Source: Paenibacillus tuaregi
Lineage (GTDB): Bacteria > Bacillota > Bacilli > Paenibacillales > Paenibacillaceae
Assembly (NCBI RefSeq): GCF_900086655.1
Contig: NZ_LT575476.1
Span: 1,964,503-2,028,502, forward strand
Reading direction: 5' to 3'
DNA length: 64,000 nucleotides
Part shown: positions 17,309 through 25,611 of the stretch, one piece after another
Layout: each line of letters begins with the position of its first letter
Position numbering within the stretch: the stretch's first letter is position 1
The notes under the pieces: generated by a model
What the model saw: the letters and a program-made list of their open reading frames with translations, nothing else
Told to the model about the DNA's origin: nothing
Database searches by the model: none
Position numbers and translations under genes: made by a program

Positions 17309-17330
17309 ATTACTTTATTGTAAAGTAATT
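17308..17330. promoter_or_regulatory. Palindromic MarR-type operator
   Basis: Perfect inverted repeat with 10-bp arms: AATTACTTTA (17308-17317), spacer TTG, TAAAGTAATT (17321-17330). It lies between the divergent marR and efflux operon, abuts the marR -35 box and precedes the efflux ribosome binding site by 15 bases. Size and symmetry fit MarR-dimer binding sites; binding itself is inferred. Confidence 0.75.
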
Positions 17331-17365
17331 ATAACACAAATTTTTGGAGGGAGTTCGAGAGAATT

Positions 17366-18001
17366 ATGAAAGGTCGTCTTATTTTAACCAATATTATAGG
17401 GATCGTGGTGCTTGCCGCGTTAATTATGGGTGGTGCTTATTTCTATTATCAAAGTGTTACCTACATCAAAACCGAGGATGCCCGTGTAGCTGCCGATATC
17501 GTTCCTGTATCTGCTCCGGCCACCGGTGTGATATCCGGATGGAATCAGAAAGAGGGTTCTGTCGTTAGTGAAAAAGCAACGCTTGGTCAAGTTGCCAGCG
17601 GTACTACCAATGTCAATGTCACGGCTCCAATGGGAGGAACCTTGATTAAGAATCAGGCTCGCAACGGTCAGCTTGTTCAAGCAGGTACTCCACTTGGCCA
17701 AATTGTGGATATGAAGAATCTCTATGTTGTTGCGAATGTGGATGAAGACCAAATTAAAGACATCGACGTAGGTTCCAAAGTGGATGTCGTTGTAGACGGC
17801 GATCCAGGTACCAAAATCCAAGGGAGTGTGGAACAGATCGGTTATGCCACCAACTCCGTATTCTCGCTTATGCCAACCAGCAATACTAGCGGCAGCTACA
17901 CCAAAGTCACTCAAAAAGTGCAAATCAAAGTGTCGATCAGTAACTATTCCAAAAATGTACTGCCTGGGATGAACGCTGAAATCGTCATTACTAAGAAATA
18001 G
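17366..18001 (+). CDS. HlyD/EmrA-type membrane fusion protein of an efflux system
   Basis: 211 residues: an N-terminal membrane anchor (about 6-28), then a biotinyl-lipoyl-like hairpin region ('VPVSAPATGVISGWNQKEGSVVSEKATLGQV', 'VNVTAPMGGTLIK') and a beta-barrel part with 'YVVANVDEDQIKDIDVGSKVDV'. It is shorter than EmrA of Gram-negatives, as usual in Firmicutes. It is the first gene of a four-gene operon and pairs with the DHA2 transporter downstream (gap 45 bases). Controlled by the divergent MarR. Confidence 0.9.
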   Translation: MKGRLILTNIIGIVVLAALIMGGAYFYYQSVTYIKTEDARVAADIVPVSAPATGVISGWNQKEGSVVSEKATLGQVASGTTNVNVTAPMGGTLIKNQARNGQLVQAGTPLGQIVDMKNLYVVANVDEDQIKDIDVGSKVDVVVDGDPGTKIQGSVEQIGYATNSVFSLMPTSNTSGSYTKVTQKVQIKVSISNYSKNVLPGMNAEIVITKK

Positions 18002-18046
18002 GGAACCATTCGCAGAGGCATTTGATCTGCAGAAAGGAGATAGACG

Positions 18047-19687
18047 ATGGCGACCAACCAACAACTAGACAAACCGGCCAGCGGCGGCTTCAGACAGCAT
18101 TTGCCGCTGCTCGTTGTGCTTATGATCGGTTTGTTCTTGGCAATATTGAATCAAACCCTGCTTAATGTGGCGCTGCCACATATTACGAACGAATATGGAA
18201 TCACCACCAATACAGCCCAGTGGCTGCTTACAGGCTACATGCTCGTTAATGGTGTGCTTATCCCGCTTTCCGCCTTCCTGATTGAACGGTTCGGAGTCAG
18301 ACTGCTGTTTCTGGCGGCAATGTTCTGCTTCACGCTTGGAGCCTTAATCTGCGGGATTGCCGGAAGCTTCTCTATGCTGTTAATCGGACGGCTTATTCAA
18401 GCGGTCGGAGGCGGGGTACTGTCTCCTCTGGTCATGAGTGTTATCCTGTTTATTTTTCCTCCGGAAATGCGGGGGAAAGGGATGGGGATCTTTGGGCTTG
18501 CGATGATGTTCGCCCCGGCGATTGGGCCGACTCTTTCCGGGTGGGTCGTTCAGAACTATGACTGGCACCTTCTGTTCTCATCGATGATTCCGTTTGGTAT
18601 TATCGTGCTCATTATTGCTTTCTTCAAAATGCGTAATATCGAGCAGCCGAAGATCATTAAACTTGACTACATGGGCACGTTGTCCTCCTTGGCCGGTGTA
18701 GGCTTGCTTCTGTACGGGCTTAGCGAAGCCGGCACCAAGGGATGGGGCGATACGGAGGTACTGACCTGCATTATCATCGGGGCAGTGCTTGTAGCCTTCT
18801 TTGTCATTTGGGAAATACGGACCGATAAGCCGCTGCTGAACATGGGCGTGTTCCGGTTCGGCATTTTCTCCCTGTCCAATGTTATTAATATTTTTGTTAC
18901 TGCCAGTATGTATGCGGGGATGCTGCTGATTCCCATTTACTTACAGAACCTGCGCGGCATTACGCCGCTGGATTCAGGTCTTCTGATGCTGCCGGGGGCA
19001 CTCGTTATGCTAATCATGTCCCCGATTTCGGGTATATTATTTGATAAGGTGGGACCTCGTCCGCTAGCCATTCTTGGTATGGTCATTACAACTGTGACCA
19101 CGTACCAATTCACGAAGCTTACACTGGATACCTCTTACAGCTACATTCTGATCCTGTATATGATCCGTTACTTCGGCATGTCCTTCCTGATGATGCCGAT
19201 TATGACGGCAGGGATGAACCAGCTGCCAAGGGATTTGAATAAGCATGGTACGGCCATGTCCAACACGCTTAGACAGGTCAGCGGTTCGATTGGTACGAGT
19301 GTTATCACAACGATCTTTACGACCCGTTCGACGTTCCACGGTGCTGCGATGACAGACCGTATGGATACAACGAATCCTACGTTTATGCAGTCCTTTGGTG
19401 AGCTGGTTAATAGGATTGCGACAGAGCTGCATATTCCGTTAGCCCAGGCTAAGACTCAGGCCGTGACCATGTTAGCAGGTCAAGTCAAAATGGAGTCCAC
19501 TGTACAGGGAATTAATGACGCATTCTACTGGGCGACCATCATTTCCGTGGCGGGTCTGGTGCTCAGCTTCTTCCTTCGTGATGTAAGAAAAGATAAAGAC
19601 CGTCTTGCGAAGAAAAAGCTGAAGAACGGAGAAATGCTTATGCTTCCAGCACCTAAAGAAACCCTTGCCAGTGAAAGGGGAGTTTAA
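18047..19687 (+). CDS. DHA2-family MFS drug exporter (EmrB/QacA type, 14 TM)
   Basis: 546 residues, the size of 14-helix drug:H+ antiporters. Motif A-like and C-like patterns are visible ('NQTLLNVALPHI', 'LTGYMLVNGVLIPLSAFLIERFG', 'GKGMGIFGLAMMFAPAIGPTLSGWVV'). It should export drugs or toxic organics together with the HlyD-like partner encoded upstream. AAAGGAG lies before the ATG. The stop is 3 bases before the flavodoxin-like gene, so translation is probably coupled. Confidence 0.93.
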   Translation: MATNQQLDKPASGGFRQHLPLLVVLMIGLFLAILNQTLLNVALPHITNEYGITTNTAQWLLTGYMLVNGVLIPLSAFLIERFGVRLLFLAAMFCFTLGALICGIAGSFSMLLIGRLIQAVGGGVLSPLVMSVILFIFPPEMRGKGMGIFGLAMMFAPAIGPTLSGWVVQNYDWHLLFSSMIPFGIIVLIIAFFKMRNIEQPKIIKLDYMGTLSSLAGVGLLLYGLSEAGTKGWGDTEVLTCIIIGAVLVAFFVIWEIRTDKPLLNMGVFRFGIFSLSNVINIFVTASMYAGMLLIPIYLQNLRGITPLDSGLLMLPGALVMLIMSPISGILFDKVGPRPLAILGMVITTVTTYQFTKLTLDTSYSYILILYMIRYFGMSFLMMPIMTAGMNQLPRDLNKHGTAMSNTLRQVSGSIGTSVITTIFTTRSTFHGAAMTDRMDTTNPTFMQSFGELVNRIATELHIPLAQAKTQAVTMLAGQVKMESTVQGINDAFYWATIISVAGLVLSFFLRDVRKDKDRLAKKKLKNGEMLMLPAPKETLASERGV

Positions 19688-19690
19688 TTC

Positions 19691-20215
19691 ATGAATATTT
19701 ACGTTGTGTATGACTCAGAAGGCGGCCATACGAAGGCGCTTGCCCAGGCGATTGCGGATGGGGCTGCCCGTGTAAGTGGGGCTAACGTTCATCTTCATTC
19801 GGTGGATGAAGCCGACGTTTACGAGCTGGCTGGGATGGATGCCATTATCTGGGGATGTCCCGGGCACTTCGGCACCATCAGCGCAGGACTCAAGCGTTGG
19901 ATTGATAAGCTGGGATACCTGTGGGCCGAAGGACGGTTGATTAATAAAATAGGCGCGGTATTCTGTACAACCGCTACCGAGCATGGGGGACTTGAGGCCA
20001 CGCTGCTTAATCTCCTGACCCCAATGCTGCACCACGGGATGATCATTGCCGGACTGCCCGGCAATATCCCGGATAATGCTACTTACGGATCCTATTACGG
20101 AGTGGGCGTATCCTGTCCGATTGATAGTACTGAGGTGCTGAGTGACAAGGGAAGACAGCTGGGCCTTGCACTTGGAGAACGGGTTGCCGGATTGACTGCC
20201 CAATTTGTGAAGTAG
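19691..20215 (+). CDS. Flavodoxin-fold NAD(P)H-dependent oxidoreductase (WrbA-like)
   Basis: 174 residues. '[21 protein letters not shown]' is the FMN phosphate-binding loop of the flavodoxin fold; '[20 protein letters not shown]' and '[11 protein letters not shown]' fit the WrbA/NQO group that reduces quinones with two electrons. Located in a MarR-controlled efflux operon, it likely detoxifies the same quinone-like or redox-active compounds that the pump exports. The ribosome binding site (AAAGGGGAG) lies in the end of the MFS gene. Confidence 0.85.
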   Translation: MNIYVVYDSEGGHTKALAQAIADGAARVSGANVHLHSVDEADVYELAGMDAIIWGCPGHFGTISAGLKRWIDKLGYLWAEGRLINKIGAVFCTTATEHGGLEATLLNLLTPMLHHGMIIAGLPGNIPDNATYGSYYGVGVSCPIDSTEVLSDKGRQLGLALGERVAGLTAQFVK

Positions 20216-20233
20216 CATAAGGAGGGGAAAGTC

Positions 20234-20752
20234 ATGACGATCATTGTTACATGTGCGGTTATAGCTATTATTATTATTGCAGTTCTTGTTTCGATCAATA
20301 TTCGCAGCGGATCGGCTGCACCCAAGCAATCTGGCGCACCAGAAGAAGCGGTAGCGAACACGGGTGTTCCAGCATCAGTCTCAGTGCCGGAGACTGGGAT
20401 GGAGACGAAGACAGGGACGGAGACGGTACAGGCACCTGAGCCTGCACCTAAGGTTTCATCTGTTCATCTCGAAGAAGCTGCTCCGGCTGTACAAGATCAA
20501 GCTGTTGGCGAGCGAATAGAGCAGTCTTATGCGGATATTCCAGAGGAGACTCTCTCTGCGAAGAAGCAGGAAAGAAAGCTGGCTGAGCCTAATTCACCTT
20601 CGGCTGACGAGGACTTTCGTGCAGCGATAAGACGGCTGCAGGAATCCCCGGCGCCGAAGCCTGGAGCTTCCCAGGATGGGGAGAAGATCGCCGACGACGC
20701 TTATCGGCAGGCGCTGCGTTCTTTTATGGAAAAAGCAAAAACCGAGAAATAG
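20234..20752 (+). CDS. Hypothetical membrane-anchored protein, last gene of the efflux operon
   Basis: 172 residues. One N-terminal transmembrane helix (about 3-22) is followed by a low-complexity Pro/Ala/Glu/Thr-rich linker (about 28-85) and a charged C-terminal part with two short similar helices ('DEDFRAAIRRLQES' and 'DDAYRQALRSFMEK'). AAGGAGGGG precedes the ATG. No family recognised. It shares the operon with the pump and reductase and is closed by a terminator, so it may help assemble or tether the system, which is inference. Confidence 0.65.
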   Translation: MTIIVTCAVIAIIIIAVLVSINIRSGSAAPKQSGAPEEAVANTGVPASVSVPETGMETKTGTETVQAPEPAPKVSSVHLEEAAPAVQDQAVGERIEQSYADIPEETLSAKKQERKLAEPNSPSADEDFRAAIRRLQESPAPKPGASQDGEKIADDAYRQALRSFMEKAKTEK

Positions 20753-20788
20753 AAAAAAAGTGGTGCCTACAAAGGCATCACTTTTTTT
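20753..20788 (+). terminator. Terminator of the MarR-controlled efflux operon
   Basis: 16-bp stem with one mismatch (20753-20768 with 20773-20788), A-tract on the left and seven T residues on the right. Confidence 0.88.
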
Positions 20789-21223
20789 GGGTTACGCTGA
20801 ATTGTTAAAGGTCCTGGTGAAAGTATCATCGGTAGTTGTGATGGATAAAGAATCAACGTTGAAGACTGAAACAGAGCGGCGAGGCTGACGAGAGGACAAT
20901 AATTCTGCCAATCCGGGACGTGAGTAGATATGCTTTGCTTGGCTCAGATTCGCTCTTGACCACCCAACTGTGTCTAATATTTCCTATATACCTGGAAAAA
21001 ATCCCAGCTGGAGCAACTCCTATATCCTTATCCTAAGTGAAGGAAGAAGAGTCGTTCCAGTGGGATTCCCTTGTGTCTGCAATGTCTAATTTCAAGCAGT
21101 TTGTCCCCCAAAGTCAGTTGCGTTAGAAGCCACCATCTGCGGAATAACCCGCTTTATGTAAAATTATTATAATGTGTGCTGCGGGTCATGAGTAATTCTC
21201 TAATAAGTAATAAGGCCCGGGGA
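20789..21223. other. Gap of 435 bases with a long foldback
   Basis: No gene is seen on either strand. The main content is an imperfect inverted repeat listed separately (20999-21067, with weaker symmetry to about 20965-21110). Confidence 0.5.
20999..21067. repeat. Imperfect inverted repeat (foldback)
   Basis: Arms aatcccagctggagcaactc (from 21000) and gagtcgttccagtgggatt (21049-21067) pair with few mismatches, with a nested TCCTT/AAGGA stem inside. Weaker complementarity extends outward to about 20965 and 21110. There is no T-tract, so it is not a simple terminator. Confidence 0.6.
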
Positions 21224-21442
21224 TTAGGCTTTAAAAGGGATGATCCGGGTGACATGCTGGATCTCCTCCAGGTCTACTTTAACGGCTCCATCAACTGTTC
21301 TAAGCTGAACCTCGTTCGATTTCTTGGTCCATTTCGGTGTTCCCGACATCAAGTCGCCGTTCGTCAGCTTAATTACAACTTCATGTTCAAGGGTCACGGC
21401 CATTTTTAATTCAATCAAGTCTACACAAGTCTCGTTATTCAT
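21224..21442 (-). CDS. Small hypothetical protein, possible small beta-barrel
   Basis: 72 residues. 'LEHEVVIKLTNGDLMSGTPKWTKKSNEVQLRTVDGAVKVDLEEIQHVTRI' has the alternating strand pattern of an SH3- or Sm-like barrel. The start context is weak (GGGGGCG upstream); an internal ATG 13 codons later could also serve. Function not recognised. Confidence 0.5.
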   Translation of the reverse strand: MNNETCVDLIELKMAVTLEHEVVIKLTNGDLMSGTPKWTKKSNEVQLRTVDGAVKVDLEEIQHVTRIIPFKA

Positions 21443-21663
21443 ATCATTACGCCCCCAGTTATTAATAGAATAAGTGCTTCTACTATTACTTTCGGCTGAA
21501 GAGACTATTATCCTGATAGCAAATTTGAAATCGCGACTTTTTACCTAATCTGCTGCATGTGAATCTAGCAAATGAACCTTCTTTATATAAGTTGCGAGCG
21601 GTGCGAGAGAATTATACGTAAAGTTTAGAAGATAAAGTAAGAACCTCAGGGGCAGTCTTGTTC

Positions 21664-22071
21664 TTAAGATCCGGATGATTTCTCAAGTGCAACCCTTAAA
21701 GCCAGCAGCGCCATCACGAATGCAACGGGGGTAAATATATATTTCTCCAAGCTGTTAAATGAAGCCAGATTGCCTGCTATGTTCAGAACCAGGTAAGCGA
21801 ACATAAGCCAACAGCCGATGCCTGCTGCTTTTCTCCATTTTCCAGGACTGATATACCCGGCCTTCAAAGATACAATGCCAATGAAAAGAAGTGTGGTGAC
21901 AAGCGCGACGATTTCAAAAATATAAAGGGACGCCTGGCCTTTAATCTGCCCTCCCCATACCATGCTTTGAGGGACTAATCCGGCAAAAATTAAGATGTGC
22001 AGCACAAGCATGATCAAATTTAATATAATGAGCATTTTGCTGGCCAGGCCAGCGCTAATGAGCTTTTGTAT
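21664..22071 (-). CDS. Small four-helix membrane protein, possibly starting at ATA
   Basis: About 123 residues from the first ATG (22035) or 135 from the ATA at 22071. Four hydrophobic segments are separated by short polar loops; no family recognised. The ribosome binding site AAGGAGGA (22085-22078) is 43 bases ahead of the ATG but only 6 bases ahead of ATA 22071, and the in-between frame is open and reads as a plausible N-terminus (IQKLISAGLASK). So the real start may be the rare codon ATA; ATG 22035 remains possible. Confidence 0.6.
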   Translation of the reverse strand: MQKLISAGLASKMLIILNLIMLVLHILIFAGLVPQSMVWGGQIKGQASLYIFEIVALVTTLLFIGIVSLKAGYISPGKWRKAAGIGCWLMFAYLVLNIAGNLASFNSLEKYIFTPVAFVMALLALRVALEKSSGS

Positions 22072-22140
22072 TAAGACTCCTCCTTAAACTTATTTATGAT
22101 ACTTCTGCTCAGAAAGGGGTCCCGCTGCAATTGTGCCAAT

Positions 22141-22348
22141 CTATAGAAGGTAGAAGAAGCCAATGATCATAAATAGAATTCCGATGGTTGTTATCACCGC
22201 CCCGCTAAACTGTGTGAACCTGATGTAGGTCACTGGGTTCAAATTTCCCCTTTACCTTCCAACGTTCATCTAAGTACCAAATAACAGACGGCTTCAAGAT
22301 AGCAAGAACGCCTAAAGCGAGAAAAACTACGCCGAGCAGAAACAGCAT
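22141..22348 (-). pseudogene. Frameshifted DUF6199-like small membrane protein
   Basis: ATG at 22348 follows AAGGAGATAATC, a good ribosome binding site. The first 41 codons read 'MLFLLGVVFLALGVLAILKP..WYLDERWKVKGKFEPSDL', the N-terminal pattern of the DUF6199 family. The frame then goes wrong and stops at 22205 after six unrelated residues. Skipping one base near 22225 restores a frame reading 'IRFTQFSGAVITTIGILFMI...' to a stop at 22141, which supplies the expected second membrane helix. Total 68 residues, the family's normal size. It is a one-base frameshift mutation or a sequence error. Confidence 0.75.
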
Positions 22349-22472
22349 ATGATTATCTCCTTTGTTTACATTACGGAAGGGAAAGGTAAATAGTTCCATG
22401 CAGCTTATATGAGGTTGTCTCAATCCTGCTAGCTGAAGAATTTTCCAATTAAATTACAGCCACAATAAAAAA

Positions 22473-22495
22473 ACGGCAGCCGCTCTGGCTGTCGT
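22473..22495 (-). terminator. Terminator-like hairpin on the minus strand
   Basis: Stem acggcagcc (22473-22481) with ggctgtcgt (22487-22495), followed on the minus strand by a run of T. The tRNA upstream has its own terminator, so what this one ends is unclear. Confidence 0.55.
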
Positions 22496-22646
22496 CTTAA
22501 AGTTGTTAAGGGAGCAAGTATTACAGTATTAAAGGAGAAAGCTGAGATAGACATTGTCAAAGATTATGCACGGTGGGGGGATGTGTCCCCAAATTGTCCC
22601 CAAGGTAATTTAGAAAGGCTTCCTGAATAAAAGTAAAAAAAGAAAA

Positions 22647-22669
22647 GAAGCCTTGTATATCAAGGCTTC
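22647..22669 (-). terminator. Terminator of the tRNA-Val gene
   Basis: Perfect 9-bp stem gaagccttg/caaggcttc (22647-22655 with 22661-22669); on the minus strand it is followed by TTTTCTTTTTTT. Confidence 0.88.
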
Positions 22670-22676
22670 CCGGTTA

Positions 22677-22749
22677 TGATCTGCAGTGGGCTCGAACCAC
22701 TGACCCCTACCCTGTCAAGATAGTGCTCTCCCAGCTGAGCTAGCAGATC
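22677..22749 (-). tRNA. tRNA-Val (anticodon GAC)
   Basis: Minus-strand cloverleaf. Acceptor GATCTGC/GCAGATC (7 bp), D stem GCTC/GAGC, anticodon stem CTATC/GGTAG with loop TTGACAG (anticodon GAC, read from positions 34-36), variable loop GGGTC, T stem AGTGG/CCACT with loop TTCGAGC. The discriminator base is A, as expected for valine. CCA is not encoded. GAC decodes valine codons GUC and GUU. Confidence 0.93.
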
Positions 22750-22870
22750 AAAAAAATAATGTAAGTAAATAATATCTTAGCAGGCTAGAAAGCACCTGTC
22801 AATGGGGGTGAATATAACTTTGGCTGATTGGTTAGGCTAGGGAATTATTACTACCCTGGAGGGCTGCTCT

Positions 22871-23068
22871 ATGTGGAAGATGGCTAGGTTCATTTGCAAA
22901 GCAAGCCTTGGTGCTTTAATGATTACTACGCTGTTGGCAGGCTGTGGCTTGGAGCCGTTATTTGATATTGGCAAGCCGGGAGCCTCGCTGTTCCCTGTCC
23001 CGGATACTCCAGTATCCGAGGATGTATATAATCCCTCAGTGTTGGAGGAGGTTTATTCATCGGATTGA
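22871..23068 (+). CDS. Small lipoprotein, unknown function
   Basis: 65 residues. Signal peptide with lipobox LLAGC (lipidated Cys at 25), then a 40-residue polar, proline-rich tail with no recognisable domain. TGGAGGG lies 7 bases before the ATG and a terminator-like hairpin follows at 23127, so this is a compact single gene. Function unknown. Confidence 0.7.
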   Translation: MWKMARFICKASLGALMITTLLAGCGLEPLFDIGKPGASLFPVPDTPVSEDVYNPSVLEEVYSSD

Positions 23069-23126
23069 GGTTTGTTCAATAGCCTCTGCCATGCAGCAAG
23101 CCGTGGAAATGATTCTGCCCGAATTG

Positions 23127-23167
23127 AACCAGGGAGCCTTCTTTCAGAGCTTCCTGGTTATTTTGCT
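23127..23167 (+). terminator. Terminator of the small lipoprotein gene
   Basis: Stem aaccaggga (23127-23135) with ttcctggtt (23151-23159), one G-U pair, followed by attttgct. Confidence 0.6.
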
Positions 23168-23239
23168 GTAACTGAATTTTTGTTATAATAGTCCAATTAC
23201 GACTAAATTGCACTTTCATACTAAGAAGAGGTGACTGAA

Positions 23240-23683
23240 TTGGCTGCCATCATCATACCGGTACATACCGAAGAGCAGTTGAACCATGGACTTGATATCC
23301 GGAAGGAAGTATTCGTTCAGGAGCAGCAGGTTCCTGAGGACCTGGAAATCGACGAGTACGATGTGATTGGCCCTGAGTCCCATCATGTACTGATTGAAGA
23401 GGGGGGCCGCTACGCAGCGACAGGACGGATTACATATTATAAAGATAATGCGGCCAAGCTTCAGCGGATTGCTGTACGCAAGGACTTCCGTTCAAAGGGA
23501 ATTGGGCGGGTTCTGATGCTGGCATTGGAGCAGATGGCCAGGGATCTTGGCTTTGATAAGGCTGTGCTCGATGCCCAGTGTCAGGCAGAGCCCTTCTATG
23601 CCAAGCTTGGCTACCGCAACATCTCTACGGAACCGTTTTATGATGCGGGAATTCTTCATGTGCGGATGGAGAAGAAGCTGTAA
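23240..23683 (+). CDS. GNAT-family N-acetyltransferase (YjcF-like)
   Basis: 147 residues. The acetyl-CoA site 'LQRIAVRKDFRSKGIGRVLMLALEQMA' (R/Q-x-x-G-x-G/A type, here SKGIGR) and 'AVLDAQCQAEPFYAKLGYRNI' define a GNAT fold of the ElaA/YjcF group. Start TTG 23240 is chosen because AAGAGGTGA (23226-23234) precedes it; GTG 23231 would overlap that site. Substrate not predictable. Confidence 0.88.
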   Translation: MAAIIIPVHTEEQLNHGLDIRKEVFVQEQQVPEDLEIDEYDVIGPESHHVLIEEGGRYAATGRITYYKDNAAKLQRIAVRKDFRSKGIGRVLMLALEQMARDLGFDKAVLDAQCQAEPFYAKLGYRNISTEPFYDAGILHVRMEKKL

Positions 23684-23761
23684 TATTTCGGCGGGATTCC
23701 GGTAATCCTATCATCTGCAAGACTACAAAGACAGTGATTGCAGAAGGGAGATCGGTTTATC

Positions 23762-24001
23762 ATGCCTGAATCAGCAAGAGAAGTGTTTGTAGCCGTACAA
23801 AGAAACGGAGATGGGGACCTGACCTCGTTCAAAACCTCGAGCGGACGGGTGCTGAATTATGAAGAGGCACTGAGGGAAGTGCAGGCGGGAGCGATTGCCG
23901 GAGTAAACGCGTTTAAGGGCAAAGACGGCGGGACTTACCTGCGTGGAGATGCCGATGGCGATCCTACGAACAACCTCGATGCCCTGCCAACCTTCCAATA
24001 G
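23762..24001 (+). CDS. DUF3892 domain protein
   Basis: 79 residues. 'FVAVQRNGDGDLTSFKTSSGRVLNYEEAL' fits the DUF3892 pattern, a small beta-alpha domain with unknown function in Bacillales; 'LRGDADGDPTNNLDALPTF' at the C-terminus is also typical. ATG 23762 chosen, with AAGGGAG 11 bases upstream. A terminator follows 17 bases after the stop. Confidence 0.75.
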   Translation: MPESAREVFVAVQRNGDGDLTSFKTSSGRVLNYEEALREVQAGAIAGVNAFKGKDGGTYLRGDADGDPTNNLDALPTFQ

Positions 24002-24018
24002 GAGAATAGCAACAACTC

Positions 24019-24049
24019 AAAGAGGCTGTCCTTTATGGGCAGCCTCTTT
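24019..24049 (+). terminator. Terminator of the DUF3892 gene
   Basis: 10-bp stem aaagaggctg (24019-24028) with cagcctcttt (24040-24049), followed by gttgtgtt. The T-tract is partial. Confidence 0.7.
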
Positions 24050-24161
24050 GTTGTGTTCGTACATACCGCCTCGGGAGTGAGCGGTTTAACTTGGCTCATG
24101 TATTGTTATCACCCCGTAAGCTCACCGCAGATTATTGGCGGCTTAAGGCAAGGCCTTATTT

Positions 24162-24896
24162 TTATAAATCATAGACCTCGTGCTGACGCAGGAACTCCAT
24201 GCTGCCCGTCCTCCCAATAAACTCTTCTATAACATCATCGTAGTGCATGAGGCTGATCCGTGATTGGATTTCAGGCGGGAGAGACAACAGCTCTTCCAGG
24301 GTGGTATGCACATAACCGGTGCCGATCAGCTGCACCTCATGGAGAATTTTCCTGCATGACCGGCGGGTAACCAGATCCTCAAGAAGCTCCGGCTGAAAGC
24401 GCATATCCGCGCTATAGAAAATCTCGCCATTCAGATAAAGTGAATAGCTGTTTTTTCCTTCAATGTGCGGGGTCTTCATAATTTCAACCTGCAGTGCCTC
24501 GTCAATCGTCGTGGTGGTCCCTTCCCGAAGAGGTCTGACCTCAAAGGCGTCCTCCAGCCGCTCAATGCCGTCCTGGGATAGTCCACCTTTTAGCGTATAC
24601 TCCCAAATCGGCCCGACAAGGGATTCTGCGATATAAAGAACAGGCTTTCTCTGGTAGATATACTTCATCTGAAAAGCGTACTCCTCAAGCCCGCCAACAT
24701 GATCCGCATGAATATGCGTAATCAGGACGGCATCGATGTCCGCCCAGGTCTTGCCAAGCTGATACAAGGAGGCTGGTGCCGTAACACCACAATCGATAAG
24801 CAGGGTATGTGAACCTGTGTAGAGCAGGGCGTTATTGTTGTAATACTTTTTGGCAAAAGCACCGCCTGTACCAAGCATCTGTATCCTTAGTCCCAT
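24162..24896 (-). CDS. MBL-fold hydrolase of the RNase Z-like group
   Basis: 244 residues. '[19 protein letters not shown]' and the metal motif '[13 protein letters not shown]' are RNase Z-like; '[11 protein letters not shown]' and a C-terminal 'LMHYDD' supply later ligands. It lacks an obvious long flexible arm, so its substrate may be a small phosphodiester rather than tRNA. ATG 24896 (MGLRIQ) is 6 bases after AAAGGAG; a longer in-frame opening upstream overlaps that site. Confidence 0.82.
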   Translation of the reverse strand: MGLRIQMLGTGGAFAKKYYNNNALLYTGSHTLLIDCGVTAPASLYQLGKTWADIDAVLITHIHADHVGGLEEYAFQMKYIYQRKPVLYIAESLVGPIWEYTLKGGLSQDGIERLEDAFEVRPLREGTTTTIDEALQVEIMKTPHIEGKNSYSLYLNGEIFYSADMRFQPELLEDLVTRRSCRKILHEVQLIGTGYVHTTLEELLSLPPEIQSRISLMHYDDVIEEFIGRTGSMEFLRQHEVYDL

Positions 24897-25059
24897 AGGC
24901 ATCTCCTTTATACTGATCTCTTCCCATACTTTAACATGGGAGCAGGGATTAAACCAAGCCGCCAAAAGAAGTTCTTCTTCAAAATAGGACCGCAACTTGG
25001 ACGATTTTCCTAAGTATAACTATACAGGCAACAAGATATGGAGGAGGGACAGTTAGTAT

Positions 25060-25611
25060 ATGAGATGGAAAAGAGTGGCTTCAATGGTCCTGGCTTTTTC
25101 CCTCTTGGGAGGAACTTTAATCTATGCGGATGCGGCCATCCAGAAGATCCGTCTGATTATTAACGGTAGTGATGTGTCAGACGGGGGATACATGATCGAT
25201 GGCAAGGCCTATGTTCCCGTTAGAGAATTAAATGGGATCATTGATTTTGACGATGCGACCAAGCGGGTTAACTTTACACAGCCTAATGTGGACCTTTTTG
25301 TTTTTAAAGGGGACACACCTTTTGGTAAGGTGAGTGTAGGGAAACTGAAATTTAATGTGTTTTGTCAGGTGGACAGCCTGAAAGTGGATATAAGCTCGGT
25401 GAAAGTGTCTATTGTTGGCCCGGACGGCTCGGAGAAAGCGATCCAGTCCCAGGAGCTTGGCAAGGACCAAAAGGATAATTTCTGGTTTAGAACGAACGAT
25501 TACACCTATGATTTCAAGAGTGCCGGCAAATATACAATTAAATTTTATATGAAGCAGGCCAAAAGCAAGGAATACGAGCTTGTCTCCGAGAAAGTGATCA
25601 ATGCGATTTGA
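25060..25611 (+). CDS. Secreted protein with copper-amine-oxidase-N-like stalk domain
   Basis: 183 residues. A signal peptide (about 1-26, cleavage near ADA) precedes 'IRLIINGSDVSDGGYMIDGKAYVPVRELNGIIDFDDATKRV', the 'copper amine oxidase N-terminal' (stalk) domain common in Paenibacillus exported proteins. The C-terminal 100 residues form a beta-rich domain without known name. No enzyme motif is visible. Likely cell-wall associated; role unknown. Confidence 0.82.
   Translation: MRWKRVASMVLAFSLLGGTLIYADAAIQKIRLIINGSDVSDGGYMIDGKAYVPVRELNGIIDFDDATKRVNFTQPNVDLFVFKGDTPFGKVSVGKLKFNVFCQVDSLKVDISSVKVSIVGPDGSEKAIQSQELGKDQKDNFWFRTNDYTYDFKSAGKYTIKFYMKQAKSKEYELVSEKVINAI

Noticed and set aside
22571..22620. 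CRISPR-like array at the GTCCCC repeats
   Set aside because: Only two short units, no regular spacers and no cas gene.
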